Positions 8,407 through 17,684 of a DNA stretch of 64,000 bases are shown piece by piece (the stretch's first letter is position 1; each line of letters opens with the position of its first letter). Under the pieces are notes generated by a model, which was not told the DNA's origin, did no database searches, and was given only the letters and a program-made list of their open reading frames with translations. A program made the translations under genes and the position numbers. The DNA comes from Bryobacterales bacterium F-183 (GTDB lineage Bacteria > Acidobacteriota > Terriglobia > Bryobacterales > Bryobacteraceae), in NCBI GenBank assembly GCA_016865505.2, contig AP025252.1, forward strand, positions 5,912,137 through 5,976,136. Reading direction: 5' to 3'.

Positions 8407-9115
8407 CGGACTTCACTGCCTTCAAACGAATGCGGCGATAATCGACCGTCCACAACTGCCCGTCGTACAGCTTCGGACGTAGTTTCTCAACAGCTGCGCG
8501 AACCTGCTCATCGGTGAGGTTCTTGACGAACATCCGCAACCAGTCTTCCATCGAATCCGGACCCGGTTCCAGCGGCGTCGGCCGGTCGAACAAAGCGGCC
8601 TCGCAAACTTCCAACCCGTACCGTTCGAGCAACGTCGAGTATTCGGCAATCGACGGGTAATACCAATCGGGCGTGCGGCCGCCGCAAGCATCCACGACGC
8701 TCTGCACATTGCCCTTGCCGCCGAACTCGCAGATGAAGCGCCCGCCCGTCTTCAAGGCGCGCGCGATGCAACGAACAGCGTCTTCCGGCGGCCTCACCCA
8801 ATGCAGCGTTGCATTCGAGAAAACAGCGTCGAATTCATTCTCAAACGTGAGAGTTCGCGCATCCGCGAGTTGAAAGGTCAGGCTCGGATAGTTGATGCGC
8901 GCTTGGGCAATCATGCTGGGGGCCGCATCCACGCCAACCACTTGGGCTCCCGCCTCGGCGATTTCCGACGTCAATTGCCCGGCACCGCAGCCTAGGTCGA
9001 GGATCGCCTCCCCGGCTTTCGGCGCCAGCCATTCCATTACGCCCCGTCCAAAATTCCAAACGTACCCGTGGCGCGCCTCGTAGCGCTCCACATCCCAATC
9101 TTTCTTCGAAACCAC
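8396..9115 (-). CDS. SAM-dependent methyltransferase, trans-aconitate methyltransferase-like
   Basis: The 239-residue protein has motif I AILDLGCGAGQLTSEIAEAG at about 36-55, an acidic ribose-binding VVGVDAA, and the post-motif FDAVFSNATLHWV typical of the Tam group (trans-aconitate 2-methyltransferase and relatives). The N-terminus W-D-V-E-R-Y-E-A-R-H-G-Y-V is also typical of this group. The true substrate cannot be told from sequence. It is the first gene of a minus-strand unit with dnaB, and is divergent from the arsR promoter. Confidence 0.85.
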   Translation of the reverse strand: MVSKKDWDVERYEARHGYVWNFGRGVMEWLAPKAGEAILDLGCGAGQLTSEIAEAGAQVVGVDAAPSMIAQARINYPSLTFQLADARTLTFENEFDAVFSNATLHWVRPPEDAVRCIARALKTGGRFICEFGGKGNVQSVVDACGGRTPDWYYPSIAEYSTLLERYGLEVCEAALFDRPTPLEPGPDSMEDWLRMFVKNLTDEQVRAAVEKLRPKLYDGQLWTVDYRRIRLKAVKSDGR

Positions 9116-9142
9116 GTATAGAACGTAGCAGAAAGTTTACCG

Positions 9143-9172
9143 TTGACAAGCCGCAAAGTTTCGAGTTATAAA
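9143..9172 (+). promoter_or_regulatory. Sigma-70-type promoter of the arsR-SRPBCC operon
   Basis: TTGACA at 9143-9148 and TATAAA at 9167-9172 are separated by 18 bp. The expected transcription start, near 9179, falls at the edge of the palindromic operator, so a bound repressor would block initiation. This is the clearest promoter in the window. Confidence 0.7.
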
Positions 9173-9179
9173 CCAGATA

Positions 9180-9200
9180 GTTAATTAACCATTCGGTTAT
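9180..9200. promoter_or_regulatory. Probable ArsR-type operator between promoter and arsR start
   Basis: TTAACC-ATTC-GGTTAT at 9185-9200 is an inverted repeat with one outer mismatch, and it overlaps the perfect palindrome GTTAATTAAC at 9180-9189. It lies between the -10 box and the ATG at 9206. TTAACC-N4-GGTTAA-like sites are typical of autoregulated ArsR genes paired with SRPBCC proteins; the assignment to this regulator is inference from position. Confidence 0.65.
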
Positions 9201-9205
9201 CTACG

Positions 9206-9574
9206 ATGACGGACCAACTGAGCACGACCTTTGCAGCACTAGCCGACCCCACGAGGCGCGCGATCCTCGAACGTCTCCGCGCAAAGGGCGAGTGCACCGT
9301 TGGAGAACTCGCCAGCCCGTTTACAGAAACGATGAGCATGCCCGCAGTGTCCAAGCATCTGCGGGTGCTCGAACGCGCGGGCCTCATCTCGCAGCGGCGC
9401 GAAGCCCAACGCCGGCAGTGCCGCGTCGAACCAGAGCCACTGCGCGACGTACTCAATTGGACCGAGCACTACCGCGTCTTATGGGAAGGCCGTTTGGACC
9501 GGATGGACAGTTACCTGCAGGAACTACAACAAGGCAAGGGAGCCAGGCATGCTGCAAGCAAGCGGAAGAAATAA
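9206..9574 (+). CDS. ArsR-family winged-helix transcriptional repressor
   Basis: The 122-residue protein has the ArsR fold from its first residues: LSTTFAALADPTRRAILERLRAKGECTVGELA, then the recognition helix region MSMPAVSKHLRVLERAGLISQ, and a wing with RREAQRRQCRVEPEPL. It lacks the CxC metal-binding motif of arsenic or cadmium sensors. It belongs instead to the common subgroup encoded next to SRPBCC proteins, whose ligand is usually unknown. The C-terminal WTEHYRVLWEGRLDRMDSYL helix is typical of that subgroup. It overlaps the next gene by 26 bp and probably represses its own operon through the palindrome upstream. Confidence 0.9.
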   Translation: MTDQLSTTFAALADPTRRAILERLRAKGECTVGELASPFTETMSMPAVSKHLRVLERAGLISQRREAQRRQCRVEPEPLRDVLNWTEHYRVLWEGRLDRMDSYLQELQQGKGARHAASKRKK

Positions 9575-10052
9575 AGATACGTTTACCGTATCCACACCGT
9601 CAGAAAACGAAATCCGGATGACGCGGGTATTCAACGCCCCGCGCGCGTTGGTGTACGAGGTGATGACCAAGCCCGAACACATCCGCCGTTGGTGGGGCAA
9701 CCTCGGCGAAGGCTATTCAGTACCGGTCTGCGAGGTCGATCTGCGCGTAGGTTGCAAGTGGAAGTTCGTGAACCGCCATCCGCAAGGCGAAGCGACCTTT
9801 TACGGTGAGTACAAAGAGCTGAACCCGCCAGACCGTGTCGTATTCACCGAGATCTTCGCGCCCTTTCCCGACGCTGTGTCCGTCGTAACGGCAGAACTCG
9901 AAGAGTTGGAAGGCGGCTCCAAGACCTTCTTACGAGCCACAGTCGCTTACCCCTCGCAGGAAGTGCGCGACATGGTGATGGGCACGGGCATGGCCCAAGG
10001 CGCAGGTACAAGCTACGACCGTCTGGAGGACATCCTCGCGGAACTGCAGTAA
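9549..10052 (+). CDS. SRPBCC (AHSA1-like) domain protein
   Basis: The 167-residue product is a single START/Bet v1-like domain: the hallmark N-terminal strand IRMTRVFNAPRALVYEVMTKPEHIRRWWG, then CEVDLRVGCKWKF and the C-terminal long helix with GTGMAQGAGTSYDRLEDIL. Such domains form a hydrophobic cavity for small ligands. Its gene overlaps arsR by 26 bp, the usual arrangement in which the two are translated together, so it may bind or process the compound sensed through ArsR. No metal or catalytic motif is visible. Confidence 0.9.
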   Translation: MLQASGRNKDTFTVSTPSENEIRMTRVFNAPRALVYEVMTKPEHIRRWWGNLGEGYSVPVCEVDLRVGCKWKFVNRHPQGEATFYGEYKELNPPDRVVFTEIFAPFPDAVSVVTAELEELEGGSKTFLRATVAYPSQEVRDMVMGTGMAQGAGTSYDRLEDILAELQ

Positions 10053-10068
10053 CACCATACAATGGTGT
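10052..10068. repeat. Perfect 7-3-7 palindrome between SRPBCC gene and next operon
   Basis: ACACCAT-ACA-ATGGTGT is a perfect inverted repeat that begins on the last base of the SRPBCC stop codon and ends 7 bp before the next ATG. It has no T-run, so it is more likely an operator or an mRNA hairpin affecting translation of the next gene than a terminator. Confidence 0.4.
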
Positions 10069-10075
10069 CCAAACC

Positions 10076-10546
10076 ATGCACCGGCGCGACTTCATCTGGA
10101 CATCGAACCTTGCCGCCACGGCCTTCCTCCCCCAATTCACACAGGCGGCGGAACTGCGTTTCTTCTCCCCCGAAGACGCCAAATGGATCGATGCCCTGAT
10201 GGCCCAGATCATCCCCACCGATGACGCGCCCGGCGCACGCGAAGCAGGCTGCCTCTACTATCTCGATAAACAACTCTCGGAAGAAGGCCTGGTGCGCTAC
10301 GCCACCAACTACCGCACCGGCCTTCCGGAGTTTCAAAAGCAACACCCCGACTTCCTCACCCTCACTTTCGACCAACAAACAAAGCTGCTCGAAACCCTGG
10401 GCACCAAAAACCCCTTCTTCGAAATGCTCGTCGACCACACCATGCAAGGCTTCTACGGCAGCCCCGACCATGGCGGCAATCGGAACAAGGCCAGTTGGAC
10501 CATGCTGGGCATCGCGGAGCAAATGCACGAACATGCAAAGCACTAG
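10076..10546 (+). CDS. Gluconate 2-dehydrogenase subunit 3 family protein
   Basis: The 156-residue protein has an N-terminal exported-type leader with RRDF, followed by LRFFSPEDAKWIDALMAQIIPTDDAPGAREAG, the signature of the small (gamma) subunit of membrane-bound gluconate dehydrogenase-type complexes. In this family the small subunit carries the export signal for the flavoprotein subunit. The GMC flavoprotein gene overlaps it by 14 bp, as expected for a two-subunit enzyme. No cytochrome c subunit gene follows directly, so the electron acceptor is unknown. Confidence 0.88.
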   Translation: MHRRDFIWTSNLAATAFLPQFTQAAELRFFSPEDAKWIDALMAQIIPTDDAPGAREAGCLYYLDKQLSEEGLVRYATNYRTGLPEFQKQHPDFLTLTFDQQTKLLETLGTKNPFFEMLVDHTMQGFYGSPDHGGNRNKASWTMLGIAEQMHEHAKH

Positions 10547-12182
10547 CCCCAAGCCCATCGATGCTGTGATCGTAGGCGCCGGCGGTGGAGGTGGCATCGT
10601 CGCGCAGGAACTTGCGACCGCCGGCTGGAACGTCGTCGTACTCGAACGCGGCCGCTGGATGAAGTTCGAAGAGACCGGCCACCACGAACTCAAATCCCAA
10701 CGCACCACCGTACTCGGCTCCGCTTTCGGACCCGACGACGCGCGTCACGTGCGCATGCGCCAAACCGGACCCGACAAGTGGACCAAGGTCCTGCCCAGTG
10801 ACGGTGCGTACAACAACATCGCGGCCTGCGTCGGCGGAGGTACCCTCAGCTACGGCGCCATGGCCTGGCGATTCCTGCCCAAGGACTTCGCCATGAAGTC
10901 CACCTACGGCGCGCCCCCGGGCTCGACCCTCGAAGACTGGCCCATCACCTACGACGACCTCGCGCCGTACTATGACCGTGCCGAATGGGACATCGGCGTC
11001 AACGGTCGCGCCGGTGCCAACACCTTTGAAGGCAAGCGCGGCAAAGACTATCCGATGCCTCCCCTGCCCTTCAATCGCGAGGCCTCGATCCTGAACGCTG
11101 CTGCCAAAAAGCTCGGCTGGCACCCGTTTCCGATCCCGATGGCCATTAACTCCAAGCCGTACGGTGGGCGTCCCGGATGCGTGATGTGTCCGCATTGCGT
11201 AGGCTTCCAGTGCGAGGTCAACGCCAAGAGTTCCACCGCCGCTACCGTACTCCCGCGCGCCATCGCCACCGGTAATTGCGACGTCCGCACCGAATGCGTC
11301 GCGTACTCGATCCTCACGGACACCAAGGGCCGCGCCCAAGCCGTTGCGTACTTCGACGCGCAAGGCAAGCGGCAAGTGGTGAACGCACGCAAGGCCGTGA
11401 TCCTCGCCGCCAGTGCGACAGAAACCGCTCGTCTACTGCTGCTTTCGAAATCCAAGCTCTACCCCAATGGCATCGGCAACCGCCACGATTGGGTGGGCCG
11501 CAATCTGCAAGGCCATGCGTACTCCGGAGCCTTCGGACTCTTCGATCAGGAGCTCTACGACGGTGTCGGACCCGCAGCCCGCATCGCCGTGTGCGACTTC
11601 AATCACGGCAACGACGGCATCATCGGCGGCGCGATGCTTTGCAACGAATTCATCCGCCTGCCGTACCTCTTCGCTCGCAGCATCCGGCCTCCCGGCGCCG
11701 CGCGCTGGGGCAAGAAGCACAAAGATTTTCAACGCCAGTGGTACAAGCGGTCGATGGGCGTCAAAGGCCCGGTGCAGGAGGTTCCACGTTGGGAAGCGCG
11801 CGTCGAACTCGACCCCGCAGTCACGGACCATTGGGGCATCCCGACCCTGCGCCTCAGCGGTGGCCGCCATCCCAAGGACATCGAGACCGGCCGCTTCATC
11901 GCGCGCAAATCCGCTGAATGGCTGCGTGCAGCAGGTGCTCTGGAAGTATTTGAAAGTGTCGCGGGAAGTGGTTTATCCGGTGGACAGCATCAGGCGGGAA
12001 CCGCGCGCATGAGTAAGGACATCCAGTCCGGCGTGGTGGACACCGATTGCCGCGTACATGAAACCGAGAATCTCTACATCGCCGACGGCAGCGTACACGT
12101 CACCAATGGCGGCTTCAATCCATCCCTAACAATTCAGGCGCTGGCGTATCGCACCAGCGCCCGCATCTTGAAGAACGTTTAG
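10533..12182 (+). CDS. GMC-family flavoprotein oxidoreductase (large subunit)
   Basis: The product is 549 residues from ATG 10533, the start that places the FAD site correctly: PIDAVIVGAGGGGGIVAQELA with the acidic VVLERG after it. The middle contains a Cys-rich stretch (GCVMCPHCVGFQC), and the C-terminal GMC signature is seen as SGGQHQAGTARM and DGSVHVTNGGFNPSLTIQA. These proteins oxidise sugars or polyols such as gluconate, probably in the periplasm after export with the small subunit encoded just upstream. The frame extends to 10221 but that part overlaps the small subunit gene. The 3' end overlaps the convergent SGNH gene by 4 bp. Confidence 0.92.
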   Translation: MQSTSPKPIDAVIVGAGGGGGIVAQELATAGWNVVVLERGRWMKFEETGHHELKSQRTTVLGSAFGPDDARHVRMRQTGPDKWTKVLPSDGAYNNIAACVGGGTLSYGAMAWRFLPKDFAMKSTYGAPPGSTLEDWPITYDDLAPYYDRAEWDIGVNGRAGANTFEGKRGKDYPMPPLPFNREASILNAAAKKLGWHPFPIPMAINSKPYGGRPGCVMCPHCVGFQCEVNAKSSTAATVLPRAIATGNCDVRTECVAYSILTDTKGRAQAVAYFDAQGKRQVVNARKAVILAASATETARLLLLSKSKLYPNGIGNRHDWVGRNLQGHAYSGAFGLFDQELYDGVGPAARIAVCDFNHGNDGIIGGAMLCNEFIRLPYLFARSIRPPGAARWGKKHKDFQRQWYKRSMGVKGPVQEVPRWEARVELDPAVTDHWGIPTLRLSGGRHPKDIETGRFIARKSAEWLRAAGALEVFESVAGSGLSGGQHQAGTARMSKDIQSGVVDTDCRVHETENLYIADGSVHVTNGGFNPSLTIQALAYRTSARILKNV

Positions 12183-12922
12183 TCGTGCAGCGCCTGCTGG
12201 ATGGCTTGTTCCACCACAGGCGCGAGCTTGGCGTACCCGGCCTTGTTCGGTACCAGCCCGTCCGCCGTCAGATCCTTATCCATCAGGCGACCCTGCGCAA
12301 GAGCCTTGTGAAAGTCCACAAACACGACGCCCACTTCCTGCGCCATCTGTTCCAAGGTCCCGTTCAGGCCCATGATCTTGCCCGGCACGCGACGTAGCGT
12401 TTGAATCTGCCCGCCGCAATCACACACCGGCGGCACCGACGCCACCACCACCTTGATGCGATGCGCCCGTGCCAGTTCGATCATGCTGACGATGTTGTCC
12501 GTGATCTGAAACTCCGTCGCAGGACCCATCACACTGGCCATGTCATTGGACCCAGCTTCGATCACGACAACCTTGGGACGCAGGTCAATCACATCCTGCC
12601 GGAACCGCACCAGCATCTGCGCCGATGTCTGCCGCAGGATGCCGCGATTGACATACGGCTTGCCTTGAAAGAACTCCTGCGGCCACTGCTCGGTGATCTC
12701 ACCGCCCAAAAACACCACGCGATTCTCGCCGGGCCGTGGAGGCTTTAGTTCGGCATTATCGCTGCCGTACCGCGTCAGTTGCGCCCAATCGAGCAAAGCC
12801 CGGCGGTACGCGTCCAACTCCTGTTCCAGTTGGTCACGCGTCAACTCCGCCGGAGCCTTCTGCCCGTACGCCAAACCCGCCAAAAGCAGGCAGGCCGCTG
12901 TTACTTCTTTAAGCCGAAGCAA
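12179..12922 (-). CDS. SGNH/GDSL-hydrolase-fold protein lacking catalytic Ser and His
   Basis: From TTG 12922 the product is 247 residues with a signal peptide ([19 protein letters not shown]). The fold is clearly [16 protein letters not shown] (block I), YVNRGI (block II), [12 protein letters not shown] (block III) and [18 protein letters not shown] (block V). The GDS nucleophile motif is GGE at about 73-75, so the Ser is Glu, and the catalytic DxxH is DGLV at about 221-224, so the His is Val. Only the block III Asn and Gly remain. It is probably not an esterase. The start overlaps the upstream PQQ-propeller gene by 22 bp; the longer frame to 12994 lies inside that gene. Confidence 0.75.
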   Translation of the reverse strand: MLRLKEVTAACLLLAGLAYGQKAPAELTRDQLEQELDAYRRALLDWAQLTRYGSDNAELKPPRPGENRVVFLGGEITEQWPQEFFQGKPYVNRGILRQTSAQMLVRFRQDVIDLRPKVVVIEAGSNDMASVMGPATEFQITDNIVSMIELARAHRIKVVVASVPPVCDCGGQIQTLRRVPGKIMGLNGTLEQMAQEVGVVFVDFHKALAQGRLMDKDLTADGLVPNKAGYAKLAPVVEQAIQQALHD

Positions 12923-14445
12923 TAGAGAGTACCGTCCCAGGTGTTGACATAGATCTGTCCATTGGCGACGGCGATGCCGCTCCAGTGGTTCCAATTGGGA
13001 ATGGTGTTGCCGGAATTCCAGAGTTCCTTCCCGGTCTGCGCATCAAGGACATGCACCTTCACATGCGTCGACAGCGGTACGCGACGCTCCATGCGGAAGT
13101 CCAGGCCCACGTCCGGATACGCCTGCGACGTGTTTTCGCCGCTACCGTATGTGAACACCATGCCATTCGCAATTACCGGCGGCTCCGCTTGATTGATGTC
13201 GCCCGACAACCATGCCGGATCCAAAAACACCTTGCCGTCGGAACCGGTCTTCATCTTGAACGCCGCAATCGCGCCCTTCTTGATGGTCCCGTTCTCAATC
13301 GGCGCCTTGTACTTCGAATGCTTCGGACCCCAGAACGGCGTCAGAATCCAGCGCGTATCGCCGTCTTCCCAGGTCGCCAGAGAACCCCAAATACCGGCCT
13401 CGGCAAAGTCCACGATTTCGTTGCAGATGAGTGGCGTGCGGTACACCGGCGTGCGATGGTCGTCCCCGCCGATCGATTCCGTATCCATCAGATAAATGCG
13501 GCATTCCTTGCTCGCATCAATCATGTACTCGCGGCCCTTGTAATCGAAGATCGCCGGCGTCACCTGCATGTCCAGGTCGCGCTTCACCAGCCATTCGGCA
13601 TTCGACGGACCGTAGTAGTCCACCAACTCCAAAGACTTGGTCTGCGGATTCTGCTTCACGCCGATGATGCCGTTGCCGTACAGTCCGTCTTCCGGCGCCC
13701 AGCGGCCATCGCCCGTACCCGTGTACATCACCAGGTCCTTGCTCACCGCGGGTCCCGAACGTCCCCACATACCGCCGCCTGCAGGACCCCAGCTGCCAAC
13801 CTTGTGGGTATCCAGGTCGTACGTGTACGCCGTGTTCGGATGCCCGCCGCAGCCCTGTGCGCTGTGCGTGTAAATCACGCGGCCCACCAGGTTCAGCGCG
13901 TACGGCTTGCCGTTTGGCGGCATAAACTTTTCCGCCGGAGCGATCGCTTCGCCCGAGGCGGCATCCAGTTGATGCAGGCGGCCGTCCCACGCGGCGGCGT
14001 AGATCACATACTGTCCAGGATTCTTGCCCGGCCCGATCGTGACGTTCGCGGTCATGCCGCCAGGACACAGAACGCTCGGTCCACGGCCGCCGGCCACTTC
14101 CTTGAACGTCGATTCAAACTTGCGATGCCACACCAGTTCGCCGTTGCGGGCGTCCAGCGCGTACACGTTGTCGTCCACACCCGCCTGGATCACCAGTTGC
14201 TTGGGACCATTGCTGGTATTGATCTGCCCGATCACCAGCGGTTCCAGCAGCGAGTGCATTTGGTGTTGCTTGTTGTCGAGCTTGGTCTTCCACAGCAACG
14301 TCAGGTTCTTGACGTTGTCTTTGGTAAGGATTTTCTCGTCCTTCTGCCAGTTGGTGCGACGGATGTCGCCACCATCGGTGAGCCAATCCGCTGCGTAGGC
14401 TGTGACCAGCGGCAGGAACAGGGCCGCGCGAAGCAATCGTGTCAT
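12901..14445 (-). CDS. Exported PQQ-type beta-propeller protein
   Basis: The 514-residue product starts with a signal peptide ([18 protein letters not shown]) and continues [34 protein letters not shown], the N-terminal blade of quinoprotein dehydrogenases. Repeated blade motifs are visible: [45 protein letters not shown] and [14 protein letters not shown]. It lacks the adjacent-Cys disulfide and Trp-docking motifs that would confirm methanol-dehydrogenase-like catalysis, so whether it binds PQQ is open. A TTG at 14451 is an alternative start. It is divergent from a second propeller gene, 64 bp away, and its end overlaps the SGNH-like gene, suggesting a shared function. Confidence 0.82.
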   Translation of the reverse strand: MTRLLRAALFLPLVTAYAADWLTDGGDIRRTNWQKDEKILTKDNVKNLTLLWKTKLDNKQHQMHSLLEPLVIGQINTSNGPKQLVIQAGVDDNVYALDARNGELVWHRKFESTFKEVAGGRGPSVLCPGGMTANVTIGPGKNPGQYVIYAAAWDGRLHQLDAASGEAIAPAEKFMPPNGKPYALNLVGRVIYTHSAQGCGGHPNTAYTYDLDTHKVGSWGPAGGGMWGRSGPAVSKDLVMYTGTGDGRWAPEDGLYGNGIIGVKQNPQTKSLELVDYYGPSNAEWLVKRDLDMQVTPAIFDYKGREYMIDASKECRIYLMDTESIGGDDHRTPVYRTPLICNEIVDFAEAGIWGSLATWEDGDTRWILTPFWGPKHSKYKAPIENGTIKKGAIAAFKMKTGSDGKVFLDPAWLSGDINQAEPPVIANGMVFTYGSGENTSQAYPDVGLDFRMERRVPLSTHVKVHVLDAQTGKELWNSGNTIPNWNHWSGIAVANGQIYVNTWDGTLYCFGLKK

Positions 14446-14509
14446 GAGCAAGTGGACCTTTCGAACTCCTGAATTTCACACTATATAACACCGGCCGGAT
14501 CGGTATATC

Positions 14510-16147
14510 ATGACTGTCATGCGAAAACTCGCTCGCACCCTGACGCCAGCCCCCTATGTCGCGCTGGCAGCCACTTTGGTGACCGCACCGCTGCACGCGC
14601 AGCGTGGACCGGACTGGATGACCGTCGGCGCCGATGCGCAGCGCTCCAACTGGATGCGTACCGACGGAAAGATCACTCCGGAAAATATGGCGAAGGGCGG
14701 GTTCGCGCAGGTCTGGACCTTGAAGCCGGAAAACAAGACCCGGCAGTTGAACGCGCTGATGCCGCCGTCGATGATCGAGTTCTACATCGGCTACCGCGGC
14801 TTCCGTTCCCTCGGCTTCTTCGCCGGCAGCGACAATCGCGCCGTTGGCGTGGACATCGACTTGGGCGCCATCGAATGGGAAAAGGGCATGGCCCCCATCG
14901 GCGTCGGTGGCGGCTCCGGTACGCTCACCTGCCCCGGCGGAGTCACGACGTCGTTGACGCGCCCGCTCAACACCGCATATCCCCCGCTACCTTTGGGACG
15001 CGGCGGCATGGGCCGCGGCACTCCCGCCAAGTCCGCCGTGAGCGAACCGCACCAGGGTTCCATCCCGCTGCAGGCGTATGAAGCCCGTATGGCCGCTGCG
15101 GCAGCACGTCCCGCAGCGCCGCCTACGCCGCCTCCCACGCCGGCAGCCAAGCCTTCCATGACCGGACCCGGCGACAGCCCCTTCGCCCCCCGCGTACAAT
15201 ACGCCGTCGGCATCTCCGGTGACGGCCACTTGCACATGTACTGGATCTCCAACGGCAACGAACCCACGGCATCCATTCCCTTCCTGCCCGCCACCGCCAA
15301 CGCGCGAGGCCTAGTTGTCTACGGCGACACCGCCTACGTGTCGACACTCGCAGGCTGCCCCGGCGTACCCAGCGGCGTCTGGGCGCTAGACCTCGCCAGC
15401 AAGAAGGTCACCTCGTGGAAAGCTTCCGCCAAAGGCGTAGCAGGCGCGATGGGACAGGCTGCCGGACCGGACGGCACGGTCTATGTCTCTGACCGCAGCG
15501 GCGAACTCGTCGCCCTCGACCCCAAGACCCTCAAAGTCCTGCGTACCTTCAAAACCGGCGGCGCAGAGATCACCTCCTCGCCCGTCATCTTCGATCACAA
15601 AGGCACCAACTACGCCGCCATCACCACGGCGGACGGCAAGCTCCACGTCGTCAACGCTACGGACTTCACCAAAGCCGCCTCCACTGCAGAAGCCTTCGGC
15701 GCAGCCAACTTCCAGGGCGCTGGCCTTGCAAGCTGGCAGGATTGGGACGGCAACCGCTGGATTCTCGCATCCGGTGGCGGCAGCGGTGCCAACAAGAACG
15801 GCGCCGTCACGGCCTTCAAGTTCACCGGAACGAGCCTCGAAAAAGGCTGGGCCAGTCGCGACCTCGTAGCGCCCCGTGCGCCCGTGGTCGTCAACGGCGT
15901 GGCCTTCCTGCTGTCGAGCGGCGAGTTCACCACGTCGGACGCCAAGATGTCCGCCGCCGATCGCGCTTCGAAGTCTCTGCCCGCCGTGCTGTACGCCTAC
16001 GATGCGATGACCGGCAAGGAACTCTGGAACAGCGGCAGCAACATGAAGTCGTTCGCAACGTCGGGTATGTCCGCGGGCGGCAGCCGTATCTACGTCCCGG
16101 CCTACGACGGCACCATGCACGTCTTTGGCTTCCCCATGGAACACTAG
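14510..16147 (+). CDS. Exported PQQ-like beta-propeller protein with Pro/Ala-rich insert
   Basis: The 545-residue protein has a signal peptide ending APLHA and an N-terminus DWMTVGADAQRSNWMRTDGKITPENM that parallels the divergent propeller, so the two are paralogues. Blade motifs include [47 protein letters not shown] and IYVPAYDGTMHVFG. Residues about 160-225 form a low-complexity segment rich in Pro, Ala, Gly and Arg that interrupts the propeller and may be an exposed linker. It begins the plus-strand redox run; the next gene starts 18 bp downstream. An ATG at 14519 is an alternative start. Confidence 0.82.
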   Translation: MTVMRKLARTLTPAPYVALAATLVTAPLHAQRGPDWMTVGADAQRSNWMRTDGKITPENMAKGGFAQVWTLKPENKTRQLNALMPPSMIEFYIGYRGFRSLGFFAGSDNRAVGVDIDLGAIEWEKGMAPIGVGGGSGTLTCPGGVTTSLTRPLNTAYPPLPLGRGGMGRGTPAKSAVSEPHQGSIPLQAYEARMAAAAARPAAPPTPPPTPAAKPSMTGPGDSPFAPRVQYAVGISGDGHLHMYWISNGNEPTASIPFLPATANARGLVVYGDTAYVSTLAGCPGVPSGVWALDLASKKVTSWKASAKGVAGAMGQAAGPDGTVYVSDRSGELVALDPKTLKVLRTFKTGGAEITSSPVIFDHKGTNYAAITTADGKLHVVNATDFTKAASTAEAFGAANFQGAGLASWQDWDGNRWILASGGGSGANKNGAVTAFKFTGTSLEKGWASRDLVAPRAPVVVNGVAFLLSSGEFTTSDAKMSAADRASKSLPAVLYAYDAMTGKELWNSGSNMKSFATSGMSAGGSRIYVPAYDGTMHVFGFPMEH

Positions 16148-16165
16148 CTCAAAGTCCCGCGTCGA

Positions 16166-16642
16166 ATGAATATCATGAAAGTGGATATGCGATACGTGTG
16201 GATCGCCGTAGCGCTCACCGGCTCTCTTGGGCTCACCGCGCAAGAGTTGCCGGAAGGTGCAGGCAAACCTGAAACCGAGAAACTCTGCAAGCAGTGTCAC
16301 GAGATGGCTCGCTCCGTCTCCAAGCGCCAGGACCGTGAAGGCTGGATCGCCACCATGGACAAGATGAAGGCCTTTGGCATGCGCTCTACCGATGCCGAAT
16401 ACGCCGCCGTGGTCGCGTACCTCACCAAGAACTTTCCGGCCGACGCCGTAGGCAAAGTCAACGTCAACACAGCCTCCGCCATCGAGCTCGAATCCGGCTT
16501 GTCGCTGCGCCGCTCGCAAGCCTCGGCCTTGATCGCTTACCGCAAAGAAAACGGGCCGTTCAAGTCCATCGACGACCTCAAGAAGATTCCGGCGCTCGAA
16601 GGGGCCAAGCTCGATGACAAAAAAGACCGTATTGCGTTCTAG
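16166..16642 (+). CDS. Exported monoheme cytochrome c fused to a helix-hairpin-helix domain
   Basis: The 158-residue product has a signal peptide (about 1-26), a c-type heme motif CKQCH at 41-45 within a small helical domain, and a C-terminal ComEA-like helix-hairpin-helix domain ([48 protein letters not shown]). A probable distal ligand is one of the Met residues at about 65-75. Such fusions occur beside PQQ propellers in Acidobacteria and could take electrons from the quinoprotein, while the hairpin domain may bind a partner rather than DNA in the periplasm. The end overlaps the next gene by 29 bp. Confidence 0.85.
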   Translation: MNIMKVDMRYVWIAVALTGSLGLTAQELPEGAGKPETEKLCKQCHEMARSVSKRQDREGWIATMDKMKAFGMRSTDAEYAAVVAYLTKNFPADAVGKVNVNTASAIELESGLSLRRSQASALIAYRKENGPFKSIDDLKKIPALEGAKLDDKKDRIAF

Positions 16643-17684
16643 TGCCGTCGCGGCCGTATTGCTCGCAGGCGCGGCATGCAGCACCACCGCGCCCAAAGAG
16701 CCGGAAGCCACCGCAAAGCAGGCCGCTGAAGCCAAGCCGCCCTACCTCGTGTACGTCAGCAACGAAGGCTCGGGCGACATGAGCGTCATCGATCCGGCAA
16801 AGCCGGAAGCCATCGCGACCATCGCGCTCGGCAAGCGACCCCGCGGCATTCACGCCTTCGGCGGTAAGGTCTTTGTCGCACTCAGCGGCTCTCCCTCCGC
16901 ACCTCCCGGCGTCGACGAAAGTACGCTCCCTCCGCCCGACAAGAGTGCCGACGGCATCGGCGTCGTCGACCTCGCGCAGGGCAAGCTCATCAAAAAGCTC
17001 TTTGGCGGTTCCGACCCCGAACAGTTCGCCTTCAACAAAGACGGCAAGCTCATTTACGTCGCGAATGAAGACGCCGGCGGCGTTAGCGTCATCGAAATCG
17101 AGTCCGGCAAAGTCCTGGGTACGCAGCCCACCGGTGAAGAACCGGAAGGCGTCACCCTGAGCCCGGATGGCAAGTTCGTCTACGTCACCTCAGAGGACTC
17201 GGGTACGGTTGCCGTCCTGAGCACCGAAACCAACAAGGTGGTGAAGACCATCAAAGTTGGCCGCCGTCCGCGCTCGGTCGAATTCGTGCCCGACGGCTCC
17301 AAAGCCTACGTCACCAACGAGAACGACGCCAACGTCACCATCCTCGAAACCAGCAAGATGATCGTCACCGGCAAGATCAACCTGGACGAAGGCATGAAGC
17401 CCATGGGCACCGCCATGAGCCCCGACGGCCAGACGCTGTACGTCAGCACCGGCCGCGGCAAAAAGGTTTTCACCATCAACACCGGCACCGACAAGATCAC
17501 CGGCAGCGTCGAAGCGGGGCAACGTCCCTGGGGCATCGCCGTATCGCCGGACGGCAAGTATCTGTTCACCGCCAACGGTCCGTCGAACGACGTTTCCATC
17601 ATCGACACCGCCAGCATGACCGTGGTTCGCAAAGTAAAGGCAGGAGAGAGACCGTGGGGAGTAGTGGTCGTCGCGCAGCAGTAG
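16614..17684 (+). CDS. YVTN-type beta-propeller lipoprotein
   Basis: The 356-residue product has a lipoprotein signal with Cys22 as the likely lipidated residue (LLAGAAC). The mature part consists of repeated YVTN-type blades about 42 residues long: [78 protein letters not shown] and [15 protein letters not shown]. This forms a seven-bladed propeller on the cell surface or in the periplasm. Similar propellers accompany quinoprotein and cytochrome modules. It overlaps its neighbours by 29 and 31 bp, giving strong translational coupling. Confidence 0.87.
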   Translation: MTKKTVLRSSAVAAVLLAGAACSTTAPKEPEATAKQAAEAKPPYLVYVSNEGSGDMSVIDPAKPEAIATIALGKRPRGIHAFGGKVFVALSGSPSAPPGVDESTLPPPDKSADGIGVVDLAQGKLIKKLFGGSDPEQFAFNKDGKLIYVANEDAGGVSVIEIESGKVLGTQPTGEEPEGVTLSPDGKFVYVTSEDSGTVAVLSTETNKVVKTIKVGRRPRSVEFVPDGSKAYVTNENDANVTILETSKMIVTGKINLDEGMKPMGTAMSPDGQTLYVSTGRGKKVFTINTGTDKITGSVEAGQRPWGIAVSPDGKYLFTANGPSNDVSIIDTASMTVVRKVKAGERPWGVVVVAQQ

